A stretch of DNA of 64,000 nt from Mycolicibacterium helvum (GTDB lineage Bacteria; Actinomycetota; Actinomycetes; Mycobacteriales; Mycobacteriaceae). Shown here piece after piece: positions 1 through 10,114 of the stretch. Positions within the stretch are counted from its first letter, which is position 1. Each line of letters starts with the position of its first letter. Made by a program: the position numbers and the translations under genes. A model generated the notes under the pieces. That model did not search any database and was not told where the DNA came from. It saw nothing but the letters and a program-made list of their open reading frames with translations. The stretch lies in contig NZ_AP022596.1 in assembly GCF_010731895.1 (NCBI RefSeq), forward strand, positions 6,262,001 to 6,326,000. The letters are read 5' to 3'.

Positions 1-1
1 C

Positions 2-82
2 GTACGCGACGGCACAGTTTTCCCGATTACGAACTCCGAGGGAAGACCAGTCACGAGGATGATCGGAGACGTGAACGTATGA
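2..82 (+). CDS. 3' end of an unidentified gene (partial)
   Basis: An open frame enters from the left edge and encodes about 26 residues ending in ...RMIGDVNV before a TGA. The TGA overlaps the ATG of the next gene (hutI) in an ATGA arrangement, the usual sign of translational coupling in an operon. No family can be recognised from this tail. The coupling suggests a role in the same pathway as hutI, but that is inference. Confidence 0.5.
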   Translation, partial: VRDGTVFPITNSEGRPVTRMIGDVNV

Positions 83-1299
83 CAGGGACACAGGAATCCG
101 TTCTCCTCGACGGCATCTCAGAGCTGACGACGAACGACGAGGCGAACGGCGGAAGGGTCACCGACGCGGCGCTGGTGATCGAGGGCGATCGAATCGCCTG
201 GGTCGGCGCGGCTGGTACCGCACCGGCTGCGGACCGAAAGATCGCCGTCGACGGCCGCGCGGTCCTCCCTGGCTGGGTCGATTCCCACACGCACATGGTG
301 TTCGCGGGAGACCGAACTGCGGAGTTCGAGGCGCGGATGGCTGGTCAGCCGTACTCAGCCGGCGGCATCAATGTCACGGTTCAAGCCACCCGCGCTGCGA
401 GCGACAGCGATCTCGAAGCGAACATCGAACGACTCGTCGCCGAAGCACGTCGGGGCGGGACAACGACGATCGAGACCAAGACCGGCTACGGGCTCACCGT
501 GGTCGACGAGGTGCGGGCCGCACACGTGGCCCGTCGATATGCCGATGCCGTGACCTTCCTGGGTGCCCACGTCGTACCCGAGGACCAAGACCCCGTCGAC
601 TACCTCGAACTCGTCACCGGCGCCATGCTTGACGCAGTGGCACCTCTCGTTTCAGCGGTCGACGCATTCTGCGAGACCGGCGCCTTTGACGAATCGGCGA
701 CGCGACGGGTTCTCGAAACCGCACGAGCGCGCGGCCTGGCACGCCGACTCCACGGCAACCAACTTGGGCATGGTCCGGGCGTACAACTCGCGGTGGAGTA
801 CGGGGCCCTCAGCGTCGACCACGTCGGATTCCTCGCCGACGACGATATCGATGCACTCGCCTCCTCGTGGGTGGAGGGAATGCGGGGCACCGTTGCGACC
901 GTGCTTCCGGCCTGCGACTTGTCGACGAAGATGCCGCTCGCACCAGCCCGCCGGCTACTCGATGCCGGAGCGGTCGTCGCGATCGCATCGAACTGCAATC
1001 CAGGTACGTCATTCACCACCTCGATGGCGTTCTGCGTTGCCACCGCGGTTCTCCAGATGGGGATGTCTGTCAGGGAGGCGGTCCGAGCGGCAACGCTGGG
1101 CGGTGCGATCGCACTCGGAATGCACACGGACGGATGGCTCGATCCTCGAGGTGCGCCACAGCTGGCGGTCGGCGTCTTACGCGCCGGCGCGCGGGCAGAC
1201 CTCCAAATACTTGATGCGCCTTCGGTCGCGCACCTCGCATACCGCCCGGCGGTGCCACTCACACACGCGGTCTGGAAAGCCGGAATCCGCGAAATCTAG
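79..1299 (+). CDS. hutI: Imidazolonepropionase (amidohydrolase family)
   Basis: 406 residues, full length for HutI, which hydrolyses 4-imidazolone-5-propionate to N-formimino-L-glutamate in histidine degradation. The HxH metal motif is at H70/H72 (DSHTHMVF), with later metal or substrate histidines in FLGAHV, LHGNQLGHG and VDHVGF. The loop that normally reads (S/T)D-x-NPG reads S-N-C-N-P-G, so the usual metal-binding Asp is Asn at residue 305. The ATG overlaps the stop of the upstream gene, fixing the start. An SDR gene follows in the same direction. No hutU or hutH is visible, so a true histidine-degradation role is likely but not proved by context. Confidence 0.85.
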   Translation: MTGTQESVLLDGISELTTNDEANGGRVTDAALVIEGDRIAWVGAAGTAPAADRKIAVDGRAVLPGWVDSHTHMVFAGDRTAEFEARMAGQPYSAGGINVTVQATRAASDSDLEANIERLVAEARRGGTTTIETKTGYGLTVVDEVRAAHVARRYADAVTFLGAHVVPEDQDPVDYLELVTGAMLDAVAPLVSAVDAFCETGAFDESATRRVLETARARGLARRLHGNQLGHGPGVQLAVEYGALSVDHVGFLADDDIDALASSWVEGMRGTVATVLPACDLSTKMPLAPARRLLDAGAVVAIASNCNPGTSFTTSMAFCVATAVLQMGMSVREAVRAATLGGAIALGMHTDGWLDPRGAPQLAVGVLRAGARADLQILDAPSVAHLAYRPAVPLTHAVWKAGIREI

Positions 1300-1358
1300 C
1301 TCCTGACCGTCCAACTCGATCCGTCCCCACATCAACCACGTTCAGAAACGGAAGCGGT

Positions 1359-2135
1359 ATGAATCACCAGCTCGACGGCAAGACAGTCCTCATCACCGGC
1401 GCCGCCGAGCGTGCCGGCCGCCAGTTCGCATACAGGTTCGCGGCTGCCGGTGCGGCAGTCGTCGTAAACCATTGGCAGCAGGGGGAACTCGCCGAGGAAA
1501 CCGTCGAAGCCATCCGTTCTGAAGGCGGTGAGGCCACCGCGATCGAAGCCGACGTATCGCAACCGTCGCAGGCTCGGTCGTTGGTGGACCGCACATTTGC
1601 CTGGCGCGGGGACCTCAGTGTCTTGATCCACAACGCGAGTTCGCTTCGGGCCAAGGAATTCGAGGATGTGACCGAGGACGACTTCGACGCGGCGTTCGGA
1701 ATCAACATTCGGGGCCCTTTCTTCCTCAGCCAAGAGGCGGCAAAACTCATGCAGAAGCAGGGGCACGGCCGAATCATCGCGTTGGTGGGCAATTCGACCA
1801 ACGAGGCGTGGCCCAACCTCATCCCGCACAGCGTGTCCAAGACTGCTCTGATTCGACTGATGGAACAGCTCGCAGTGGCGCTCTCGCCGACAGTGCAGTG
1901 CAACGCCGTCGCACCGACGCAGTTCTTCCGATCTGACGACGGAACCAACGACGCATTGCGGCGATACCGCGGCGAGCCCTTGGTCCAGGGTGACACCTAC
2001 CGCGTCGGCACACGCTACGAGTTCCGCAACGGGGACGCCGACGACGTCGCCGAGACACTGCTGTTCTTGTCGACGTGCTCGCCCTACCTGACCGGTACGG
2101 TCATCCGCCTCGACGGCGGCAAAGCGCTCTATTGA
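1359..2135 (+). CDS. Short-chain dehydrogenase/reductase, pteridine-reductase-like, with altered catalytic Tyr
   Basis: 258 residues with an N-terminal Rossmann motif TGAAERAGR (about residues 14-22) and the C-terminal DGG typical of FabG- and pteridine-reductase-like SDRs. The cofactor-loop motif HNAS stands for the usual NNAG/NAS. Ser146 and Lys161 of the active site are present, but the position of the catalytic Tyr (YxxxK) is His157 (HSVSK). It follows hutI by 59 bp on the same strand and may share its transcript. The substrate is unknown. It may be a reductase with changed chemistry or a non-catalytic relative. Confidence 0.75.
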   Translation: MNHQLDGKTVLITGAAERAGRQFAYRFAAAGAAVVVNHWQQGELAEETVEAIRSEGGEATAIEADVSQPSQARSLVDRTFAWRGDLSVLIHNASSLRAKEFEDVTEDDFDAAFGINIRGPFFLSQEAAKLMQKQGHGRIIALVGNSTNEAWPNLIPHSVSKTALIRLMEQLAVALSPTVQCNAVAPTQFFRSDDGTNDALRRYRGEPLVQGDTYRVGTRYEFRNGDADDVAETLLFLSTCSPYLTGTVIRLDGGKALY

Positions 2136-2198
2136 CGTGACGGCGCGGCGCAGGCATTACGACGGCGGTGCACAGACATTGTATAGAAGCGTCAAAAC

Positions 2199-2663
2199 TC
2201 AGCGGCGCACAACAGCCGTCGCGGTGAACTTGTCCTGCAGGCCGCGGCCGTCGGCGTCGGTGAACAGACCCGGGATCACCAGTGCGAGCAGCACGCCACG
2301 CACGATCGCCCGCCCGGTACCCACGTGCTGACGATTGTCGACCGGAACCACCATCAGCCCGAGCGCATACTGCCCCGGCGTGAACCCGAACAGCCGAACC
2401 GACAGCACACCCAGCACGAACCAGATCGCCAGCACCGCCGTCGACAGCGTGGCGATGCTGACGATGCCCACTGTCATCCCCAGCGCGGCCAGCCCGTAGG
2501 CGATCAACCAGTCGATCAGCAGCGCCAGGAACCGACGGCCCATCCGCGCCAGCGAACCCGTCCCTGATTCCGGCAGGCCAAGCGTCTGACCGGGCCATCC
2601 CGCCTCGTCATCAGGCTTTACCCCTTCCGGTCCGGACAGCCAGGATCCGATCTCGCGCGCCAT
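2199..2663 (-). CDS. RDD-family membrane protein
   Basis: 154 residues. A short cytoplasmic N-terminus is followed by the RDD-domain pattern: an Arg-rich start (RMGRRFLALLIDWLIAYG), hydrophobic segments at about residues 47-67 and 78-100, and a conserved GLMVVPVD stretch after the second segment. The RDD family is widespread and functionally unclear. This gene occupies the place of the M. tuberculosis RDD protein next to glnA1 (Rv2219A) and is transcribed away from glnA1. The intergenic region carries the glnA1 regulatory sites. It converges with the SDR gene across about 60 bp. Confidence 0.85.
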   Translation of the reverse strand: MAREIGSWLSGPEGVKPDDEAGWPGQTLGLPESGTGSLARMGRRFLALLIDWLIAYGLAALGMTVGIVSIATLSTAVLAIWFVLGVLSVRLFGFTPGQYALGLMVVPVDNRQHVGTGRAIVRGVLLALVIPGLFTDADGRGLQDKFTATAVVRR

Positions 2664-2721
2664 GGCCCCAGGATATGCGGGCCTGCGGCAACGCCTGGCA
2701 GCGCTCCGCCACCTAGGATGC

Positions 2722-2737
2722 GTAACGTTGGCGCAAC
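2722..2737 (+). promoter_or_regulatory. GlnR box upstream of glnA1
   Basis: GTAAC-N6-GCAAC matches the actinobacterial GlnR half-site pattern GTnAC-N6-GnAAC exactly. It lies about 105 bp before the glnA1 start and just ahead of a TTGACG -35-like hexamer. GlnR is the known OmpR-type nitrogen regulator of glnA1 in mycobacteria; binding here is inferred from the match. Confidence 0.65.
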
Positions 2738-2743
2738 ATGAGC

Positions 2744-2771
2744 TTGACGGGCAGGCAACATCTGCTTCATA
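2744..2771 (+). promoter_or_regulatory. Possible glnA1 promoter
   Basis: A TTGACG hexamer at 2744-2749 is followed after 16 bp by a weak -10 (TTCATA, 2766-2771). The position immediately downstream of the GlnR box makes it a plausible GlnR-regulated promoter. The -10 is poor, so the start point is uncertain. Confidence 0.4.
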
Positions 2772-2841
2772 GCGTCAGCCGCGGGTTCACAAACCCCTTG
2801 CCGAGACCTGCGCAAAACCGGCTGCACCGAAGGAGTTGTAA

Positions 2842-4278
<1,437 letters not shown>

Positions 4279-4298
4279 ATCGGCGTAGCAGTTCGATT

Positions 4299-4343
4299 GA
4301 GTCCACCCGTTCGGCCGGCACAGTCCGCCGAGCGGGTGGACTC
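4299..4343 (+). terminator. Long hairpin after glnA1
   Basis: GAGTCCACCCG (4299-4309) and CGGGTGGACTC (4333-4343) form perfect 11-bp arms. The loop can extend the stem with TCGGCCGG/CCGCCGA and one bulge. It starts 20 bp after the glnA1 stop and has no U-tract, like many mycobacterial terminators. The distal arm coincides with the last conserved codons of the integrase relic on the other strand. Confidence 0.6.
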
Positions 4344-4740
4344 GTCTGCGTCGGGCCACAAATGGCCGTAGGTGTCCAACGTGGTCCGTGCTGAAGCGTG
4401 GCGCATGCTTATCCAGGATGGGAACGCCCGGTCGACGAGCCACGGACGGGCTCGGTCGCTGCCATGCCCGTTTGTCACCATCACTTCGCTCGGGTACTTC
4501 TCGACCGAGGCGGCGAACAGTAGAGCGAGATCGCGCGAGATCGGGATTGGGCCACTTGCGGCCACCGGCCTTGTGCGCGAACGATTTCGAATGCTCCCTC
4601 CCCCGCTCATCGACGTAACGCGCCAGCCAGCGGAGACCCTTGCCGTGACGCAGCTGCTCGATGTATCGCATGGCGCTCGACTCCATTTGCTCCTTCATCG
4701 CAGCTAGCGCCTGTTCAGCCTTATCAAGGGACTCCTGCAT
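4320..4740 (-). pseudogene. Tyrosine recombinase (phage integrase) relic with internal deletions
   Basis: Read on the minus strand from 4740, about 45 residues match the N-terminal arm-binding domain of actinophage integrases (LRWLARYVDERGREHSK then a Lys/Ala-rich stretch). In a different frame a middle piece follows (IPISRDLALLFAASVEKYPSE ... RPWLVDRA), joined directly to the C-terminal signature RHASARTTLDTYGHLWPDADESTR. The central catalytic region carrying the first Arg and HxxR is missing, and at least two frame changes occur, so no active recombinase can be made. It marks an old integration beside the glnA1 terminator. The stretch 4740-5060 upstream holds nothing else that I can recognise. 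Confidence 0.75.
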
Positions 4741-5107
4741 CTCCTGGATTGGCTATCGCAAATCCTCGGGCGCCTGTCCCTACAACACAGCAAGTGGGAC
4801 GCCCGAAGGATGTTCACGAAGGCCGCGGTACTTAGCCCTGCCGCCGGGCTGAACAACCAGCCGTTCCACCATGCCGAGAGTTCTCTGATATAGCCAATGA
4901 ATACGAGCTTGCCGCCACTCGTCACGCGGACATCGCTGTGAGTCGCCCCGACCTTGACGCGGTCACCCGAGATGACCGTGGGTACAGGGCGAACGATACT
5001 GGCGCACAAGGACGCTCGTTTGGTCGCACAATTCATAGTCGAGCGCTGCGGCAAGTCACGTGCCAATCCCGACCGATCCTGAGAAACTCCTGATAAATTC
5101 CACGTCC

Positions 5108-6157
5108 ATGTGGATAGCAGCAGCTCATCGCTCGGTTTGCGCTCTCGCCGTCGCCACCGCACTAACGCTGGGCGTGGTGTCGGAGCCTCCGCCGGCCCCG
5201 ACGCCTCGGACAGAGATTATTCACGTCGTGAACGTCAGCGATGTGGTCTTGGCAGGATCTTCGTCGTTGTCATCAAATGAGGTGACCCGTGCAGATGTTC
5301 TGAAACCGTTTGTGCAGATTGCTTATTGGGTGGGGCGTTGGGTCGAGCTGGGAGCGTATATTGCGCTAGCGCCGGTGTATCTGCCTACGGTTGAGTTCTT
5401 CCACAGCTTGGCGCCGGACTTGATCCCCAGCTACTTGGACACAGTTCGGTGGTTTCTCGACAGAGCCCTCACGAACCCATTCACAATCAACCCCTGGCCT
5501 AAGGTGACGGCGCCATATCTCGTGGCCAACCGTCAGGTGACCTCGGCTGCAACGGCGTCCGTAGCCACAACCCGGCAAGTAGATCCCAGCGATGCGACCT
5601 TGCCGGTGCCTTCGTCTTCGTCGCCGGTGGCGAGTGAGGTGGCCGCTCCGAATCCGCTGGCGCCATTGCAGCAGATTGGCAACTGGGTGGGGGGCCTGCT
5701 GGCACTGGGTCTGCTCATCGTGGGGCCACCAGTCCTTGAGCCGACGGTCTGGCTGGCGCGGCGGGCAACGGGCAATACGACGGCTTCTAATCCGATCGCC
5801 TACATTCCCGACTATCTGAAGATGCTCTCGGACACTTTCGTGGGACTCGTTCAGTACCCGTTCAAGGTCATAACGGGAGCGGCTGCCACAACCTCCGCTT
5901 CCGCAGCATCGATGGTGGTCAACCGCGAGATGAGTTCGGCTGCCGCGGATTCCGTCGACACATCTGCGCCAAAAGCATCGCGACAGATACACCGCGCAGC
6001 ACCGGGTCAGGGCAAGGCATCGAACCATCGCTCAGCCCAGCCGAATACAGCCGCCGGGCGAGTCGCCGCCACGCATGCGGATGCACAGAAGGCCCGTACG
6101 GGTCCCACCGCCGAACGCCACTCTGGCCAGGGGCACGGCGCACGTAGCGCCAGCTGA
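5108..6157 (+). CDS. Exported mycobacterial protein of unknown function
   Basis: 349 residues from the ATG at 5108; an in-frame GTG at 5060 would add 16. The later start gives a good signal peptide (MWIAAAHRSVCALAVATALT) with likely cleavage before SEPPPAPTP. The body has amphipathic hydrophobic stretches (about residues 70-130 and 190-215) separated by a Ser/Thr/Ala linker, and a basic, His/Gln/Ala-rich tail. I recognise no enzymatic motif. Base composition is visibly less GC-rich than in neighbouring housekeeping genes, and the gene sits between an integrase relic and a resolvase relic, so it is probably acquired cargo. Confidence 0.55.
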   Translation: MWIAAAHRSVCALAVATALTLGVVSEPPPAPTPRTEIIHVVNVSDVVLAGSSSLSSNEVTRADVLKPFVQIAYWVGRWVELGAYIALAPVYLPTVEFFHSLAPDLIPSYLDTVRWFLDRALTNPFTINPWPKVTAPYLVANRQVTSAATASVATTRQVDPSDATLPVPSSSSPVASEVAAPNPLAPLQQIGNWVGGLLALGLLIVGPPVLEPTVWLARRATGNTTASNPIAYIPDYLKMLSDTFVGLVQYPFKVITGAAATTSASAASMVVNREMSSAAADSVDTSAPKASRQIHRAAPGQGKASNHRSAQPNTAAGRVAATHADAQKARTGPTAERHSGQGHGARSAS

Positions 6158-6486
6158 CCGGGGCGCCCGCTCAACTCGGCCCGCCTACAGGAGACGAGGG
6201 CGGAACGGGGATACCACAGTTCGCTTTCATCAGCGAGCCGGATCGCAATGCGCCGACGACGTGAACCGCCCTGAGTTCCCCGTTTCGTGGGGAACGTGCG
6301 GCGGGGGAAATATCCCTGAGTACGTCGCGACCTCATTGACGATCCAAAGATTTGGACCCACTCCCCACCTCGCACCGAATCACGAATAACAAGACGGCGA
6401 ACTCTCGGGAAGAGTTGCAGGAGAACAGAAATAATAGGGCAACCGGTGGCGAGCGGTCACGTCACCAGAACACAACGGGGCGCATG

Positions 6487-6640
6487 GTGGCCGGTGTGCG
6501 CGCCAGCCTTGCCGAGCTTGAGTTGGCGTTGGGCAGGGAACGTCGTTCGGCGTCTCGGGATGCGCGGCGGGCGCGCGGGCAGTCCATTGGTCGACCGAAG
6601 GCACTTGACCAGTCGAAGGTGGCTCTGGCAAAGCGTATGC
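6487..6640 (+). pseudogene. Serine recombinase (resolvase) C-terminal fragment
   Basis: The frame encodes VRASLAELELALGRERR..., then ARRARGQSIGRPKALDQSKVALAKRMQAS. This is the end of the catalytic domain plus the start of the helix-turn-helix domain of Tn3/Hin-type resolvases (RxRGxxxGRPKAL...). The rest of the helix-turn-helix and the whole N-terminal catalytic Ser domain are missing, so it is a relic. The surrounding 6157-6749 stretch contains no other gene that I can support. Confidence 0.65.
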
Positions 6641-6748
6641 AAGCTAGTCCGCTCTCAGTCCGCAGTAGTTCCAGCATCCATGCTGCGCAGCAAGCAGATC
6701 CAACACGCTGAACACCGAAATCCCGATTCACACTTTGGTGTCGAACAT

Positions 6749-9418
6749 CTACTGATCTGGCAGCTCACTAGATTGCTCGAGTTCTGTTCGGGCCTGGTCA
6801 ATTTGGCCGTAGGCGTAGGTCACAATTTCAGCGGTGGTCATCGACTCACCCTTGCCGGCAAGCGATTCGAAGGTCTGGTTGTCAAAGACATCGCGGAGGT
6901 GGGTGATCGCGGTGAGGATTTCGGGGACCGCCGCCTGCGCCAGGGGATTGACGGCGAAGCCGGCGACGGTGGCCGCGGGTTGGTAGCGTCCGAGCCGATC
7001 GAAAAGAACGGCGAGGACGGCCAACGGGATACGGATCGTCGTCGTGTTGCCCGAATTGTGCCAGTTGCCGATCGCCAGAGTGAGGTGATCGAATGCGGGC
7101 ACCGCTTCGCCGTGTTCGGCCTCGAGTCGCGCCAGAAGCTGCGCCAATGCTGACACGCCAGCACGGTTGCCGCTGTCTTGGGCGATCGCCAGACCCCGGC
7201 CGACGGCGCTGAGTGCCCCGAGTGGATCTACGTCACGGGAAGCGGCACCGTAGGCACCGAGCGCCGATGCGATCCACGCCGGATTGCCTGTTGCCTCCGC
7301 AGCCTCGATTAGGCCGTCCGCGGATTCCATCGCCTCCCTAGAAGAAGCGGACAATGAAAGCGCGCTAACCAACCACGCCCGGATGTGGACGTGGCTGTCG
7401 CGGCGCCGCGCGAGTTGGCAGCGGCACAACTCGACCCACCTTTCGGGCTGCCCGGTAGCTAGGTAGACGGCGCCAAGGAAGACTTCGGTGCCATACGGCA
7501 GGGCGTCGCGACTCTTACCGAGAACGATCTGGCCGGCGTCGCTGTAGCGGAGAGCCGCCTCGATCCGTCCTGTTGTGTAGCACAGCGACGCAATTGCGTA
7601 CAGGGCTGCGAGCCGAGGGTGATCGACCGCCCGGGCACGCTCGATCAGCTCTTCAGCCCACGCTATCGGCTCATAGATTTGGACCATCGCGCCGAGCAAC
7701 CCGACATAGGTGGCGATGGTGGCGGCGGCATCGAGATCGCCTTGGTCCTCCGCCCACCGAAACGCTGAGCGCAGGTTGGCCAGTTCGCTCGCAGACCAAG
7801 CGTAGGCCTCACCCTGTCGGGGGCTGTCCCACACGGCCATAACTGCGGCTTCGCGCTGCGCGAAGTACTGCGAGTGCGCGGTTCGAATCTCGGACGCTTC
7901 GCCGCGGGCGTGGAGTTGTTCCTCGGCGAACTGGCGGATCGTCTCTACCATCGAAAAGCGGGTACGCCCGGAGGACCGGTCGGCGACGAGCAGCGACTTT
8001 CGCACGAGAGCATCGAGCAGATCCAGGGTAGCGAACTCGTCATCTGATCCTGCCAGGACGCAAGCGCTTTGCAGGTCGAATCCACCGGCGAACACCGAAC
8101 ACCGATCCAGTAGCACCTTTTCCGTGTCATGGAGAAGGTCGTAGGACCAAGCGACGGCGTGGCGCAACGTCTGGTGGCGTTCCAGACCCCGCCGCGGCCC
8201 GACTAGCAGCCGGAACCGCTGATCGAGCCGATCCCGGACCTCGCTGGCAGTCATCGACGCCATGCGCGATGCTGCCAGTTCGATGGCCAGCGGGATCCCG
8301 TCGAGGCGGCGGCAGATCTCCACCACCGCGGCCGCCTCATCAGGTGGGGCCACCGAGAATCGGGAGGAGACGCTATGTGCGCGTTCGGCAAACAGTGTCG
8401 CTGCTGCCGAGTCGATACCCGCGTCGACGTCCAGCGAGGACACCAGCCACAACTGTTCGTCGACAACCCCCAAGCCCTCCCGACTCGTGGCTAATACCTT
8501 GACCGTGGCCGAGTGCGCGAGGATCGCCTCGACCAGATCGGCGACGGCGTCGCGCACATGCTCACAGTTGTCGATCACTAACAGCCGAACTCTGCCCTCC
8601 AACGCCGTCGCCACGCTGTCGCCCACGCCTTTACCGGGTTGCTGGGTGATACCAAACACCGCCGCCACCGCATCAGGCACTGCCGCCGGATCAGCCACCG
8701 CAGCCAATTCGAAAAGCCAGACACCGTCGGGGAACTCATCACCGAGCCGAGCTGCAACTTCGGTTGCCAGGCGGGTCTTGCCGACCCCACCCACCCCGGT
8801 CAACGTGACCAGCCGATGAGCCTTCACCGCGGCTTGCACCTCACCGACCTCGGACTCGCGGCCGATGAAGCTGGTGACCGCGGGCCGTAGGTTGCCAGGA
8901 CTGGCATCGAACGCGCGCAGGGGCGGAAACTCCGTGCGTAGTCCCGGCGCTCGCACCTGGAACACTCCGATCGGGCTCAGCAGGTCCCGCAGCCGGCGCG
9001 CCCCCAATTCGAGCAGATCAACTCCATTGAGCAGACCCGCCGTCGACTCCGCTAACAGGATCTGACCGCCGTGGCCGGCGGCCATGACCCGCGCCGCACG
9101 GTTGAGCACCGCACCGAAGTAGTCGACCCCGCGCAACTCAGCCTCACCGGTGGCGATCCCCATTCGCACCGGCAGCTCAAGCTCTCGCTGCGCCGCCACA
9201 GCGGCATCCACCGCTGACCTCGGCGATGAAAACGCGGCGCACACACCGTCGCCAGTGTGTTTGAACATGAAGCCGCCATGGGCCTCAATCGCTTCGCGCA
9301 ATACCCCATCATGCTTGGCGAGCGCCGCCCGCATGTCGTCGCCGTCAGCCTCCCACCGACGGGTCGAACCCTCGATGTCGGTGAACAGAAAAGTCACAAC
9401 ACCCGAAGGAGCGGACAT
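6749..9418 (-). CDS. Class III adenylate cyclase domain fused to an NB-ARC-type ATPase and helical repeat region
   Basis: 889 residues. Residues 1-160 are a class III nucleotide cyclase: metal Asp in LFTDIEGST (D14), second metal Asp in KHTGDGV (D58), the adenine-selecting Lys54, and transition-state residues N107/R111 in NRAAR. Residues 180-450 are an AfsR/LuxR-type STAND ATPase with Walker A GVGGVGKT (about 209-216), Walker B LLVIDN and the IPLAIELAASR motif. The remainder is helical, TPR-like. M. tuberculosis has relatives (Rv0386, Rv1358, Rv2488c) that end in a LuxR helix-turn-helix; no such domain is visible here. It probably makes cAMP under control of a ligand sensed by the C-terminal part. 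The start codon is the ATG before SAPSGVVTF. Confidence 0.85.
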   Translation of the reverse strand: MSAPSGVVTFLFTDIEGSTRRWEADGDDMRAALAKHDGVLREAIEAHGGFMFKHTGDGVCAAFSSPRSAVDAAVAAQRELELPVRMGIATGEAELRGVDYFGAVLNRAARVMAAGHGGQILLAESTAGLLNGVDLLELGARRLRDLLSPIGVFQVRAPGLRTEFPPLRAFDASPGNLRPAVTSFIGRESEVGEVQAAVKAHRLVTLTGVGGVGKTRLATEVAARLGDEFPDGVWLFELAAVADPAAVPDAVAAVFGITQQPGKGVGDSVATALEGRVRLLVIDNCEHVRDAVADLVEAILAHSATVKVLATSREGLGVVDEQLWLVSSLDVDAGIDSAAATLFAERAHSVSSRFSVAPPDEAAAVVEICRRLDGIPLAIELAASRMASMTASEVRDRLDQRFRLLVGPRRGLERHQTLRHAVAWSYDLLHDTEKVLLDRCSVFAGGFDLQSACVLAGSDDEFATLDLLDALVRKSLLVADRSSGRTRFSMVETIRQFAEEQLHARGEASEIRTAHSQYFAQREAAVMAVWDSPRQGEAYAWSASELANLRSAFRWAEDQGDLDAAATIATYVGLLGAMVQIYEPIAWAEELIERARAVDHPRLAALYAIASLCYTTGRIEAALRYSDAGQIVLGKSRDALPYGTEVFLGAVYLATGQPERWVELCRCQLARRRDSHVHIRAWLVSALSLSASSREAMESADGLIEAAEATGNPAWIASALGAYGAASRDVDPLGALSAVGRGLAIAQDSGNRAGVSALAQLLARLEAEHGEAVPAFDHLTLAIGNWHNSGNTTTIRIPLAVLAVLFDRLGRYQPAATVAGFAVNPLAQAAVPEILTAITHLRDVFDNQTFESLAGKGESMTTAEIVTYAYGQIDQARTELEQSSELPDQ

Positions 9419-9703
9419 CTTCGCAGGATGTCACAAGAAACCCTGTTCCACCCTGGACATCGCCTGGGAGCACCCAGATAACCCACTGAGGGACCCGCCA
9501 CACTGGTGAGCAATAGTTTGGATTAGGTCCTCCCGACCGAAAGCCCTACGACGTCTTGGCCTTCCGAACGAGCATGACTATGCCGCGAACTGAGGTGCGC
9601 CGCACGGGGTGACCTGTAATAACGCCGGACGTGTGGAACATCTCTACAGAGAGCCAGTCAACCCGATTATCCGGACCGCAGTCCGAATAGTAGGGTTGAC
9701 GCC

Positions 9704-10114
9704 ATGACGCAGAGACTTGACGCTCGCCTCGACCGCAATGCACCTGCCGCCCTCAGCGTGTTCCGGATCTTCTTCGGACTGCTGTTCCTCTTCCACGGTC
9801 TGTCGAAGATCTTCGGCTGGCCGATCGCGCCTGGTGGCGGCACGGTCCCGGTGGGCGCGTGGCCCTTCTGGTACGCGGGCATCCTCGAGCTGATCCTCGG
9901 CGCGCTGATCACCCTCGGATTGTTCACCCGGATCGCCGCGTTCATCGCCTGCGGGGAAATGGCTTTCGCCTATTTCACCCAACACATCGAGGTCAGCTTC
10001 TGGCCCATCGTCAACGGCGGCGAGCTCGCCGTCGCGTTGTGCTTCGGATTCCTGCTGCTGGTCTTCACCGGCGGCGGCGCGTACGCACTCGACGCCGTCC
10101 GCGGCCGCCGCTAG
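9704..10114 (+). CDS. DoxX-family membrane protein
   Basis: 136 residues with four predicted membrane helices. The family opening is seen at FRIFFGLLFLFHGLSKIFGWP, followed by GILELILGALITLGLFTRIAAFI and a glycine-rich last helix. DoxX proteins are linked to thiol/redox homeostasis and, in M. tuberculosis, to a membrane-associated oxidoreductase complex; the role here is not shown. Its stop overlaps the stop of the convergent oxidoreductase gene by 4 bp. The 286 bp upstream (9419-9703) hold no gene. Confidence 0.85.
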   Translation: MTQRLDARLDRNAPAALSVFRIFFGLLFLFHGLSKIFGWPIAPGGGTVPVGAWPFWYAGILELILGALITLGLFTRIAAFIACGEMAFAYFTQHIEVSFWPIVNGGELAVALCFGFLLLVFTGGGAYALDAVRGRR

